Position numbers and translations under genes: made by a program | Notes under the pieces: model-generated | Told to the model about the DNA's origin: nothing | What the model saw: only the letters and a program-made list of their open reading frames with translations | Database searches by the model: none | Part shown: piece after piece, positions 54,627 through 64,000 of the stretch | Layout of the letters: the number at the start of each line of letters is the position of its first letter | How positions within the stretch are numbered: position 1 is the stretch's first letter | From: Drechmeria coniospora | Lineage: Eukaryota; Ascomycota; Sordariomycetes; Hypocreales; Ophiocordycipitaceae | Length of the DNA stretch: 64,000 nucleotides | Assembly (NCBI RefSeq): GCF_001625195.1 | Contig: NC_054389.1 | Location: forward strand, 8,366,520 to 8,430,519 | Direction of reading: 5' to 3'

Positions 54627-57600
54627 CTCTTCCCCAGCCTCGTCGGCGTCGGCCTGTGGCATGGATTGGCATTGATCGGGGTCGATAGACGATACTGCAT
54701 TGTCGAGGGGCAGCCACGTGGGGGCCTGGCGCCGTGCGTCAGTCCGTCGACGACATATCTGGCTGCGGACGACGGCCCGCCTCGAGGGCAAATCTCCGCC
54801 GTCGTGAAGCAAGCCAACGTCCACGGTGCAGACAGCAAGGCGTCCATCGGCTCTGCTGCGGTTCCTTTCTTCCCTTCCATCGCTCACGCTCGCCCCATCT
54901 TCGCTTCGTCTCTAGCTCGTCCATGGCCGATCGATGATGCGGGAGACGTTCCGGACCTCAATTGGATCTGATCCAAAAAATGACGGCTGCATGGTCCGTC
55001 CATGACGGCGGCTCACCGCACGTGGCTCAAGAGGGCGGGCCAGGCGACTGGTGTGCATCGACGGCGAAGACGGACGCTAAACACTCACACCACTGTCAGC
55101 CAGCCGTATGCCAGCCCTCGAGGACCCTGCGTGCCGCGTCTGGCTCTCTCCGCTCCGCGGGGGAGGGGGGTCAAGGGAGCGCCTGGCGTGCGTTGCCCTT
55201 GGCCCTTTCTCCCTTTGTCGCGAGTTTTCACGGGAGGGGGTGAAGGGGTGAAATGCGGTGACGATGGGGAACCAGCGGGCAGTTGGCGGCTGATGAGGCT
55301 AGCAGGTGTCGAGTAGCGCTGCAGCATATAAGAAAGTACTAGGTAAGTAGGTGTAGATAGGCGCGGGTCCGCCCGTGACGGTTTGCGGCCTTGGCACGTG
55401 CGTCGAGCACACTTGCAGGGCCCATCGGTTCCGTGGCGGCCCTGTCGCTTCACTCCATCGTACTTGGGCGTAGTTTGCAGCCAATGCGCTCGCTGACCGT
55501 CACTGCTGCATAGCAGGGAGTGTGCCGTAAAACGAGCCTGCTAACCTAGGAATGCCTCGCCCGCTAGCCCCATTGGCCGCCATTCCAGCATGCCACTAGA
55601 ATGGTTGGTGCTTAGTGCTACGGCGTGATGGCACTGTACTGATAGGTCCTCAGGGTAATACGACCTACGAGTCAGTGGTCAATCAATCCCCCTCATTCCA
55701 TTTCAGCGTTTCAGGAAGTCTCCAAACGTCAGCCGACCACTGTAGGTGCCCGTGAGCCGGCAAGGTAACCATCTGATCATGAGCTTGAGAGCCCGCGACA
55801 GAGAGCCTTGCATCAGCCTCCCATCAATCCATGTTATTCAGTCAATGTGCAGCCTGGCCGAGGAGCCAAAAAAAAAAAAAAAAGAAGCGCAGATTCCGAC
55901 GACATGTAGCAATCAGTCAGTCCTTCATTCCATGTGCAGCTTGGGCAAGACGAAACAGACATGCTTCCGACGACATCAATCAAAGTCCTTCATTCGAAAC
56001 GCCGTCTAGACAATATGAGAAGAAAAGAAAAAAGACCCCGATGACTGGAAGGTCCTGAACATGCTGAATCTATTCTGAAAATGTCCGGACGCATTCTTCT
56101 CTTCAGCCTGGCCGAGACCGCTGGCGCGCAACAACAGGCTCCCAGCACCATGGGTGGTGGGTGACTGTTCAGAGCACACCAAGGACTGAGTGCTTGCACC
56201 GAATCGTGAACAGGAGCAGAGGTGGCGTGCCACCCGTCCGTACTCGACTCGTAACTCCCATGTCGGCGGGCCGCCGAAGCATCGGACTAGCCCGACCACT
56301 GGACGGATCCTTCGGATCTGCGTCGTCGTCCTCTCATATTCTCGTCGTCGACGAGTGCATATGTACCCAATGCTACTGTCATTGGTGTTGATAGGTAAAG
56401 TTACTACTAACCTACCAGTCCAGCACTAACCTTACCTACTAGGTTAGTAGTATACTATTAGTACCCAGGTAGTGGATGGCTCTCGATACAATCGATCCCC
56501 CCCGCCCCGCCTACTGCACTTTGTGCTTGGGAACATAACACCTAGGGCAAAACTACAGTACTTACAGTGCATGTACGTTCCCAAGGTATTATGGTATTAC
56601 CGAGTACTCGCATGTACTGTACTTTGCGAGTTTCGTCCAAAGTTCCCCGCTAGGCCGTTCAACACCAACTTCTGCCTGTTTCGGTCCCTTCTCTGCTGCC
56701 CCATCCATGTGCATCACCCCTCCGTCTCATTGCCAACGACCAGCCATAGGATCGTCGTCATTCGAAACAATCGGCCATGCCCAGCTCCACCAAGCCGAGT
56801 TGTCTCAGCCTCGGCAAATGGCAGGGAACAATGCAGAACCAAGTACGGAGCGCTCTCACTGTGCGCCCAGCACTCGATTCATACCGCCAGCAAGTTCTGC
56901 TGGTGACTACCATCCGTCCAAGTCCCAGCACGCGCACAGTGCAAGTATTTATCGGTGGCTAGTGCTCCCAGCCTTGCTCGATTCGTCAAAGGTACGGTGC
57001 CACGCAATCGCCAACACCATCCGTCCCAACGTGATCGTTGCCATCAAAGTTTGCAAACCGACTCGTTTCAGCCTCAAAAGTGACCTTCCCCTGGATGCAG
57101 CCGCCGGAGCTTACCAAATTCTGCAATGCCTAATTACCTAGCACCTACAACAACATGCTGCTGTACTCCGTACGCCATTACTAATTACACCCGATGCTCC
57201 ACATGCCCGACGGTAGGAGTCGAACTCTACTGCATCAGGTCGCCCTACTCGCTTTCCTCGAGACGCTTTCCTTGAGAGTACGCATCGTGAGGGTGTCTCT
57301 GTTGCTCAAATATACACATACGGTGTTGAAGCCTTCTCTACTAATGAGACGCAGCTATTCTTAGATCGGATTGAAGCGGTCAACGGCTGTAAAGACCTAG
57401 AAACTCACCATTCATCACCACCACAGGTGCAAGCACCTTGCATTCACCTAATGAATGTTACATGATCCATATTTGCACCTAAGTACAGTACAAATACGGA
57501 TAACTTACAGAGTACTTGTACATCCTACCACGACTCCGTAGATGTGACGGTATTACCAAAAATCCGAATACACTCAAGTGCTAATTTTAATCTACTCGGC

Positions 57601-58454
57601 TTGTCAATATATACGCCGTCTTCCATACAAGAAATCTGTAATTACTGCCGTACTGCCGTTGCTATGCTGCTGACTAAGCACTCTCCGATCGAAATCTCTC
57701 CCTACGGTATTAATTACTGCAGGGTAGCTGAGGTCATAGGAGGCATCACGTACAGATCGACTCACACTCGGTACACCTAGGGCACGTTTCCTTCATGAAT
57801 ACCGTCAAGTTCACAGGGACTGTGGCACCGAGTATACAAGTTTTAATTTTTCTTTTACAACATGGAACAAAGGGTGCACAGGCATACCTAGCCCTTGAAT
57901 CCACCGTTGGGGCTTTCAATATGCCTGCGTCTCTCACACGACACATGAACTAGCGGCAGAGCGTGGAATCGACGAAATATGTCGTGGTCCATCCGTGACA
58001 ATAGCTCGGTTCATACATCTCCCGCCGCTGTGTATGTTTCATCTGTTGCCTGATTCCATCTGCCGTTTAATTTCCTCCCAACCCCACCGAATGTCGTGGT
58101 TTCTCATCGTTTGTGACGTCTCAGGATGGTGCGTTCGGTTGGTTGGCGAAGCCTGCGGGGGCAACTGATCAGCAGCGACGCACCCGAGGGACGACGCCGC
58201 TCTGCCGTACCGCTCATGATACCACCTGTGCGCACCGTCATTCGGTTCATTGATGCTCATCAGACGAGAGTTTCGTGCCCCGAGTCCTTCGACAGGATCC
58301 AGCCGCAAAACGGCATGCAGCGCTTCCGCTACAGGCATGCCCTTCACATCGATTGGCACGTGCTGATGAATCAAACATGCTTTTCATTGCTTCCTTCCTT
58401 CCTCCCTTCTTTCCTTTCCCTCCGACCCTGCAGAATCGTACGGCGACTTGCCGC
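54627..58454. other. Gene desert
   Basis: Nearly 4 kb without a convincing gene. Notable points are an A15-17 run near 55,867, two related blocks with TTCCGACGACAT at about 55,894 and 55,966, GTAC words near 56,570-56,630, an AT-richer part at 57,140-57,960, and a T/C-rich tract at 58,380-58,430 downstream of GPI16. The AT-richer part could be a decayed transposon, but no ends or domains are visible. Confidence 0.5.
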
Positions 58455-60278
58455 CTAATTCTTGGCTCGCTTCAGCATCGCGAGCAGCTTGGTCAACTTG
58501 GCCTTGAGCAATGGCGCCGGCGCTTCGTCGGCGCCCACGAGCCTCCGGACCAGGATGTTGTACAGGCCGCCAAAGGTCAAGGCAATCGTCGTCGACGTGA
58601 AGATGATGACGTTGTAGGGCATGCTAAAGTCCGGCGTCGGCAGGTACAGCAGCAGACTCGTGGTGCGGAGGGAGAGGCCGCGGCGGGGCGCCCGGGTGGT
58701 GATGACGGCCGCCGCCACGTCGAAGCCGCGGTTCGCGTCAGGCGGGTACTCCGTGTAGCGCAGGATCGCCTTCTCAAAGTCGTACGTGAGGAAGACGGTG
58801 CACGAGGGTGGGATGCGCATCACCAGCTCGAGCTGGGTCCCACGCGTGCGGTCGAGCGCGGGCCGGTAGTAAATCTCCTTGATGATGGCCGACGAGTTGT
58901 CGGCCGCCTGGCCCACGCCCGTCGACGAGATGCGCGTCGACAGCGTGTGGAGGTAGATGCGCATGAACCAGGGGAGCGACTCCATGTAGACGAACTCGAC
59001 CTCGCCGTCGCCCGGGTTCGTGAGGATCGTCTGCACGCCGCCGTGCTCCTGCCCGTGGCCCGTGAAGCTGCGCTCGGCAAAAAGCAACGGCCTCTCGGGC
59101 GGCACCACCTCCCGCATCTTGGCCGCCTCCATGGCCGGCTTGGCCAGGATGAGGGAGAACTCGTTGTCGGCCGTCATGACGAAGCAGCGCGACATGCCGT
59201 CCGAGCGTCTGATTTCCTGCACGTCCATGCTGGAGTAGACGTCGAGCGCGTCGGGCACGTGCAGGCACACGGGCGGCACCTCGGCGTCGGCGAGGGGACA
59301 GGTGCCTCGCATGTAGCGGCCGAAGAGGTCGATAAAGTCCCAGTGCTGCCCGACGAGGTGGTCGACGGGATAGCAGGTCGACTCGTCGTGGTACAGCTTC
59401 GACGTGTCGCACACCAGCTCCTCGACCGGAGGCGGCCGCGGGATCGGGTTGTCTGTCCTGGCCGTCAGCACGTCGCTCGCTCGCTTCACCACCGCCGCCG
59501 TCGACGTCGGGGAGCCGCGTCGCTTACCTCTGGGTCGCCTCGACCGATTGACGTCGAGGACCATGTCGATGGTCTGCTCCATCTGCAGGACGCACTCGCC
59601 GTCCGGCGCGCAGACGGGGCGCACGTCGATGGCCATGCTCTGGAAGGAGGCGTCGAACAGCCGGTGACCGTCGAGCAGGCTTGCGATGCCCGCCTTGCCC
59701 TTGCACGGCAGCAGCTTGAGGAAGGGCGTCAGGTTCTCGGTGCAGACGACCTCGTGCGGCAGCACGCCGTGGAGCAACCTCGTGCTGGCGAGCGCGTCGT
59801 CGGAATGGTGACCCTCCGGCTGGAAGGAGACGACGGGCCGGATGGTCCTGGTGCCGTCGATGAAGTTGAGCGAGGCGCAGAACAGGCCCGAGAGCGCATT
59901 CGTCAGCGTCAACCAGTTCTCATCCGCCTCCTCGTCCGTCTTGGCGTCGAGCCAGGCCCAGAGCTCGACGCCGGTGCCGCCTTCCCTCGCGCCATCCCAG
60001 GGGCGGGCCCCCCATCTCTCGGCGTCCCAGCGGCCGAGGGTGAAGCGGAGGTGCAGCTCGCGGGTGCCGGCGTACTGCAGGATCTGGCCGAGGGAGCGCG
60101 GGAAGAGACGGAAGTTGTGAGCCTTGAAGTCGGCGAGGGACGTGTTGGAGCGGAAGTTGAAGCTCGCGAGGAGAGCGTTGAGAGGGAGCGGACGGAGGTT
60201 GAGCTGCTCGTGGTACTCGGCCGCCCTTAGAAAGCCGGGGATGAGGGCGAGGATGAAAAGGGTCAGTAGTTGCCGCAT
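58455..60278 (-). CDS. GPI16: GPI transamidase subunit Gpi16 (PIG-T)
   Basis: This single-exon gene encodes 607 residues, the usual length of Gpi16. A signal peptide (MRQLLTLFILALIPGFLRAAEYHEQLNLRPLP) is followed by a large lumenal domain with family segments: SLGQILQYAGTRELHLRFTLGRWD, LPHEVVCTENLTPFLKLLPC, GLFGRYMRGTCPLADA-like sequence and LPWFMRIYLHTLS. A single membrane helix near the C-terminus (about 560-580, NVIIFTSTTIALTFGGLYNILV) is followed by a short basic tail. Cys196-type cysteines in VCTENL are candidates for the disulfide to Gpi8. Gpi16 is part of the ER transamidase that attaches GPI anchors to proteins. Two likely client proteins (HsbA-like and PIR-like) lie in this window. 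The antisense strand also stays open over most of the gene because of high GC. Confidence 0.95.
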   Translation of the reverse strand: MRQLLTLFILALIPGFLRAAEYHEQLNLRPLPLNALLASFNFRSNTSLADFKAHNFRLFPRSLGQILQYAGTRELHLRFTLGRWDAERWGARPWDGAREGGTGVELWAWLDAKTDEEADENWLTLTNALSGLFCASLNFIDGTRTIRPVVSFQPEGHHSDDALASTRLLHGVLPHEVVCTENLTPFLKLLPCKGKAGIASLLDGHRLFDASFQSMAIDVRPVCAPDGECVLQMEQTIDMVLDVNRSRRPRGKRRGSPTSTAAVVKRASDVLTARTDNPIPRPPPVEELVCDTSKLYHDESTCYPVDHLVGQHWDFIDLFGRYMRGTCPLADAEVPPVCLHVPDALDVYSSMDVQEIRRSDGMSRCFVMTADNEFSLILAKPAMEAAKMREVVPPERPLLFAERSFTGHGQEHGGVQTILTNPGDGEVEFVYMESLPWFMRIYLHTLSTRISSTGVGQAADNSSAIIKEIYYRPALDRTRGTQLELVMRIPPSCTVFLTYDFEKAILRYTEYPPDANRGFDVAAAVITTRAPRRGLSLRTTSLLLYLPTPDFSMPYNVIIFTSTTIALTFGGLYNILVRRLVGADEAPAPLLKAKLTKLLAMLKRAKN

Positions 60279-60985
60279 GGTCGGAACGATGCAGGTCGGA
60301 TGGGGTCCGATCAGAGCAGAGCGGAACAGAGCAGAGCGGACCGGAGCAGAGCTGAACGGGACCAGACGAGGCTACGAGGAAGGAAACGATAGTGTTGCGA
60401 CGGTCGAGCGAGCTGGGAGGTTCGACAAGGCTTGCATCTCTCCTTGTCGCATCGTCCGTCCCGCGTCATGAACTGGGGTCGATCCAGGTCGTGTCTGGTC
60501 TAGTTGCCGCTGGCGATGGTTGTGTGTGCAGAGAGCCAGAAGCTTCCTTTCAAGTTCAGGCCAGATGCCAGTCTCCTATCCGGTGGCGAGTGGGGCGGGC
60601 CGCGATGGGTGGTGATGGGGGGGACCTAGCTGTCAACGAACGCCTGTAGCCGTGGGCGGCGAGGCAGGCAGCCAAGGGCCTACCGCCTGTGACACAGGCA
60701 CCTGGTACGCTGAAATTCGGAGAAACTCCCTAGTTCCAGGTTTACTCCGTACTCCGTGCAGAGGGACGGCACTGAAATTGAAAAAGGTGGGTCCGCTGAC
60801 ACAACCCGAGTGGCCCGCCCCAGACGGCTCGCCGTTGGCCAATCGTCGAGGCACCTAAAAGTTCCCTCCACCACGCAGGGCGCGCTCACTTTGGCTCCTT
60901 CTCAGCCTCGCCTCGTCTCGCCTCGCCTCCCCCCCCCCCCCCCCCCCCCAAAAGTTTCCATCGCACCTTCGAGGACACGACGACG
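60279..60985. other. Divergent promoter region of GPI16 and LUC7
   Basis: The two housekeeping genes start away from each other across about 700 bp. A GAGCAGAGCGGA-like repeat lies at 60,310-60,350, TACTCCGTACTCCGTGC at 60,745-60,761, and a run of 21 C at 60,929-60,949, 36 bp before the LUC7 ATG. Confidence 0.6.
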
Positions 60986-61849
60986 ATGGCTGCGGAGCAG
61001 AGAAAGCTGCTCGAGCAGCTCATGGGCGCCACCTCGTCGTCGCGCGATACCCAGATCACCCTCGACGACGCCAAAGTCTGCCGCTCCTTCATCGTCGGCA
61101 CCTGCCCGCACGACCTCTTCACCAACACCAAGCAGGACCTCGGCATGTGTGCCAAGGTGCACTCCGAGGGCCTCAAGGTAGAGTACGAGGCGCTGCAGGA
61201 ACGCGAGAAGCAGCGTCTCGGCTTCGAGTACGACTACATCCGCGACCTCGGCAAGCACGTCGAAGAGTGCAACCGACGGATCGACTCGGCCCAGAAGCGT
61301 CTCGAGAAGACGCCGGAGGAGATTCGGCAGACGAACGATTTGGTAAGTCGACGGGTCGAAAGCAGAGCCGTATACTCGTCGGACTGCGTGCTGACGGACC
61401 GTGTGCTGCAGCTTGCCGAGATTGCCGAGATCGACGAGAACATCCAGCTCGGTCTCAAGGAGTGCGAGCTCCTCAACGGCATCAACCTCGTCGGCATGGC
61501 GATGGAGGAGTTCTACCACCTCAAGGTCATGGCCCAGGCCAAGGCGGAGAAGGAACGGGAGCTTAAGGCGCTCTCGGACACGTCCGGACCGTCGGGCCAC
61601 CAGAAGCTGCAGGTCTGCGATGTCTGCGGTGCGTACCTCAGCCGGCTCGACAACGACCGTCGCTTGGCCGACCACTTTTATGGAAAGATGCATCTCGGGT
61701 ACGCGCAGATGCGCAAGGCGTACGACGCGTTCCCGCGCGAGATGAGGAGCCGTGCGCGCCAGCAGCCGCCGACGGAGGACGATGGCCGCGGACCTAAGGG
61801 GCCCCGCGGATACGGCTACGGCGGCGGTCGTCGCGGCCACCGTGGCTAG
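60986..61849 (+). CDS. LUC7: LUC7-like U1 snRNP protein
   Basis: Exons 60,986-61,342 and 61,412-61,849 encode 264 residues. The first zinc finger is of CCCH type (VCRSFIVGTCPHDLF, GMCAKVHSE) and the second of C2H2 type (VCDVCGAYLSRL and DHFYGKMH); between them are two long helices (about 65-175). The tail is RG/GY-rich (GYGYGGGRRGHRG). Luc7 sits in the U1 snRNP and helps select 5' splice sites. The proposed intron (61,343-61,411, GTAAGT donor, GCTGACG branch, CTGCAG acceptor) is 69 bp, divisible by three and free of stops, so retention would add 23 residues. I treat it as an intron because its signals are ideal and it interrupts the conserved coiled-coil. Confidence 0.93.
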   Translation: MAAEQRKLLEQLMGATSSSRDTQITLDDAKVCRSFIVGTCPHDLFTNTKQDLGMCAKVHSEGLKVEYEALQEREKQRLGFEYDYIRDLGKHVEECNRRIDSAQKRLEKTPEEIRQTNDLVSRRVESRAVYSSDCVLTDRVLQLAEIAEIDENIQLGLKECELLNGINLVGMAMEEFYHLKVMAQAKAEKERELKALSDTSGPSGHQKLQVCDVCGAYLSRLDNDRRLADHFYGKMHLGYAQMRKAYDAFPREMRSRARQQPPTEDDGRGPKGPRGYGYGGGRRGHRG

Positions 61850-62547
61850 CAGCCTGGTGCCGACAGCAGCGGGGAATCGGCCCAGAACTCCTGCAGCACC
61901 TCGACCCTCTCCGACGCTTCCAGGTGAGCGCCGGTGACGCCGGCGTGCGCCTGTCCCTTCCGACACTCGCAGGGTCCGGTGCCGGACAACCGGACTAGCG
62001 CGCACCAGTCGAGTGCACCCGAGGCGTTTCAGCGGCAGGAGGGGACGCGGAGAATGGAAGAAGCGGAACTGGAGATGCTTACTTTGTACACTACGCATCG
62101 GATCAGACCGGCGACGAAGGTGGTGGCATCGGTGTGCGGCGTTACGGACAGGAGCTTGTTTACGTCGAGGGAAAGAAATACCCACAGGAACAGGACAGGA
62201 CATGAACATTGGCATGGTGCTTTTGAATCGCCTTTTTTTTTGGCGCGGGATCGACGGTAAGCAGGCGGGCAGACGGGCGCTCGATGCCATGTTGATAGTC
62301 TGCTGTTGATAGTCTGCATGAGAAAAAAAAACCACATGTACATGCATTGCAAAAACCAGCGTCCCGTGCCCTCGTCGGCGACGGCGCGCGAGAGGAAACC
62401 GCTGGTTGGTACAGTATTTGCTATTGCGACCTGCCGTGCGCTCGCGCGCATCCTCCATTATACATCCGTCATACCTCCCATCTTTCGCCTTTGGTGCCGT
62501 GCGTGGCAACATTCTTCCAAACATGGTATCCTACTTGGTGCCAAATC
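61850..62547. other. Intergenic stretch between convergent genes
   Basis: This contains the 3' flanks of LUC7 and the RGG-rich gene. No gene or repeat of note apart from short T and A runs near 62,230 and 62,323. Confidence 0.5.
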
Positions 62548-63780
62548 TCACAGCTGCTTGTTCTTGAGCTCCTCCATCGCCTCCACCTCATCGTCCCACT
62601 TTCCGATGGCAGGAAGCTTGGGCAGCTCTGGCATGGCGGCGATGGCGGGCCCCTTTTCGTCCACCGCAGGCTTCTGCGTACCCAACGGCAAGGAGGGAAA
62701 CTCATCTTTCGTGAGCGAAGGGGCCGCCTCCTGGGCTTTGGTCGACGTCGATGGTGGTGTTCCGCCACCGCCGCGCCCTCTCCCGGCGCCGCCACGACCT
62801 CCACGACCGCGACCTCGTCCGCGAGGACGTTCTTCGAGGAAACGATCGACGTCGTGCTGCTGCTGCTGCTGCTCTCCACCATCCACGGCGTGGTACCGAG
62901 ACCCGGCCAGGCCGGCGGGGCTCCTCGTGCCGCGGATGGAGCCGTTGGCGCCCCGAAAGGCTCGCCTGCTCCCCTCCTCGGCGGCCTGGGCATCCTTGCC
63001 CTCGTCCCAGCCGCCCTCCTTCATGCTCATGGCCTTGAGCTTGCGCTCCCTGTTCTTGGCGCGCTCGTCGTCGAGCCGACGCCTGTCCTCCTCGCCGCGG
63101 CGACGACGTTCGGCTTCCTCGGCGCGGCGCTTGCGGGCATCCTCCATGCCGCGGGCGTAGGCCTGCTCGTGCTGCTTCTGATCCTTCTCCGCCATCTCGA
63201 ACTTGCGTGTCTGCTCGGCGGCGAGGAGCTTCATCCTGGCCATCTTGGCCGCGAGCTCGGTGTCGGTCGGCTTCTGGCGCGGATTGGCGCCGGATCGCAG
63301 CCGCGACGAGGGGGGAGCCGCCCCAGTGGCCGGTGCCGGTGCCGGTGCCGGTGCCGGCTGGCCGGCTGGCCGGGCAGGCTTCGTCGTGCTGGGTGGCGAG
63401 GAGGTTGCGGCGGGTGTGTCGGTTTCGCTTTGCGGCGCGGACGAGGGCATGGACGCCGATGCGGGCGCGGGGGATGATGAATCTGGGATCGAGGCCTTGG
63501 CACGATTTCTGCCGCCGCCGCTATTCTTTGTCTTTGCCGCCGCCGGCGGTGTGTCGGGTTGGTTGGCGAAGCGTGAGGAGGCAAGGCCATTTGGCTTCGA
63601 GCGCGGCGCGACTGGAGGCCGGTCAGGTTGGACAGAGGGCGCTGTCATCGTCGGCGGCGTCGTCAGCATCGACTGTACCGTGCTGGGCGTGTCAGCTACC
63701 ACGATGGGCGCGCTGTCGACAGGTTCAAAGTCATCGTAGAACAGATCGTCGTCGGTTCGTCCACCAAACTGGTCGTCCAT
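62548..63780 (-). CDS. RGG-box, coiled-coil protein of unknown function
   Basis: The 410-residue protein has an acidic start (MDDQFGGRTDDDLFYDDFEPVDS), a long proline/alanine/serine-rich region with an (AP)n stretch, a charged coiled coil of about 90 residues (EQTRKFEMAEKDQKQHEQAY to NRERKLKAMSMKEG), a glutamine run, an RGG-type arginine-glycine box (GRGRGRGGRGGAGRGRGGGG) and a tail with SLTKDEFPSLP and GKWDDEVEAMEELKNK. RGG boxes bind RNA, and DEFPSLP motifs occur in several RNA-associated proteins. I do not recognise a named orthologue; a role in mRNA or ribosome binding is inference. The ATG at 63,780 was chosen over an upstream in-frame one at 63,894, since the acidic MDD opening suits the protein better. 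Confidence 0.8.
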   Translation of the reverse strand: MDDQFGGRTDDDLFYDDFEPVDSAPIVVADTPSTVQSMLTTPPTMTAPSVQPDRPPVAPRSKPNGLASSRFANQPDTPPAAAKTKNSGGGRNRAKASIPDSSSPAPASASMPSSAPQSETDTPAATSSPPSTTKPARPAGQPAPAPAPAPATGAAPPSSRLRSGANPRQKPTDTELAAKMARMKLLAAEQTRKFEMAEKDQKQHEQAYARGMEDARKRRAEEAERRRRGEEDRRRLDDERAKNRERKLKAMSMKEGGWDEGKDAQAAEEGSRRAFRGANGSIRGTRSPAGLAGSRYHAVDGGEQQQQQHDVDRFLEERPRGRGRGRGGRGGAGRGRGGGGTPPSTSTKAQEAAPSLTKDEFPSLPLGTQKPAVDEKGPAIAAMPELPKLPAIGKWDDEVEAMEELKNKQL

Positions 63781-64000
63781 CACTACTGTTGGTGCTGGTG
63801 CTGCTCCCACCACTCTGCCTTTTCTGCACTCGTGGGATGGAAAGTAGGGAAAATAAGTATGGTGACACAGGTCAAGTATGGCGGTATCCAACAAGGGACA
63901 GAGTGAGGAATCGTTATGTGGAGGCTAAAGAGGCCGGCAAGGCTGAGTGAAGGGATGGGGATGGATTCGGTACCGAGCACGATAAGGTAGACGACGGTTG
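63781..64000. other. Upstream region of the RGG-box gene
   Basis: This is likely its 5' leader and promoter. The window ends before another gene is seen. Confidence 0.5.

Noticed and set aside
57195..57270. tRNA-like B-box on the minus strand (AGTTCGACTCC)
   Set aside because: The T stem does not pair and no matching acceptor or anticodon arm could be laid out, so no tRNA is called. A degenerate tRNA-derived relic is possible.
58275..60230. A 651-residue plus-strand frame across GPI16
   Set aside because: It is antisense to a full-length, conserved GPI16 and is arginine/valine-rich, as expected from the complement of GC-rich codons.

Overview
The window reads as nuclear DNA of a filamentous ascomycete. 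Genes are GC-rich, most carry short introns (about 45-110 bp) with GTRNGT donors and CTRAC-like branch sites, and the gene set (HsbA-type wall protein, PIR-type wall protein, LysM membrane protein, Hul4-type HECT ligase) is typical of Pezizomycotina. The style of the secreted genes suggests a sordariomycete, perhaps Hypocreales; that placement is inference. I found no bacterial operon structure, CRISPR array, rRNA, convincing tRNA or intact transposon.

Layout. Positions 1-12,500 are gene-poor: a diverged segmental duplication (about 1-1,855 and 3,170-6,880), each copy with a small secreted cysteine-rich protein gene; then a secreted M43-like metalloprotease; a long GTAC-rich non-coding stretch; and an SRP40/Nopp140-type nucleolar gene. 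From 12,500 to 31,400 the content is mostly housekeeping: an Rsm1-like C3HC zinc finger, an EngB-type organellar GTPase, an ALKBH1-like dioxygenase, a Hul4-like ubiquitin ligase, the ribosome biogenesis factor Rei1, a single-pass surface protein, an Ayr1-like reductase and an HsbA-type GPI protein. A gene desert with tandem repeats follows (31,400-35,800). From 35,800 to 52,700 come a SET lysine methyltransferase, a LysM membrane protein, importin Kap123, a TAPT1/Emp65 membrane protein, a dienelactone hydrolase, a U1-type zinc finger protein, a 7-bp minisatellite and a PIR-like GPI wall protein. A second desert (52,700-58,450) has one possible small secreted exon. The right end holds GPI16, LUC7 and an RGG-rich protein.

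Themes. Neighbouring genes are not an obvious cluster or pathway, but the secreted and surface genes are many: two cysteine-rich secreted proteins, a metalloprotease, a Cys6 membrane protein, HsbA, LysM and PIR-GPI. GPI16, which attaches GPI anchors, lies in the same window as two likely client proteins. Nuclear RNA and ribosome factors (SRP40, Rsm1-like, Rei1, LUC7, U1-type zinc finger) form the other recurring theme. Long intergenic stretches are saturated with palindromic GTAC words such as TACGGAGTAC.

Main points of interest are the divergent secreted-protein pair, one copy of which has lost an exon and intron junction and reads into its former 3' flank; the compact metalloprotease; the heptamer minisatellite open in every reverse-strand frame; and several gene models (ALKBH1-like, Hul4, LUC7) where an intron or frame is ambiguous.
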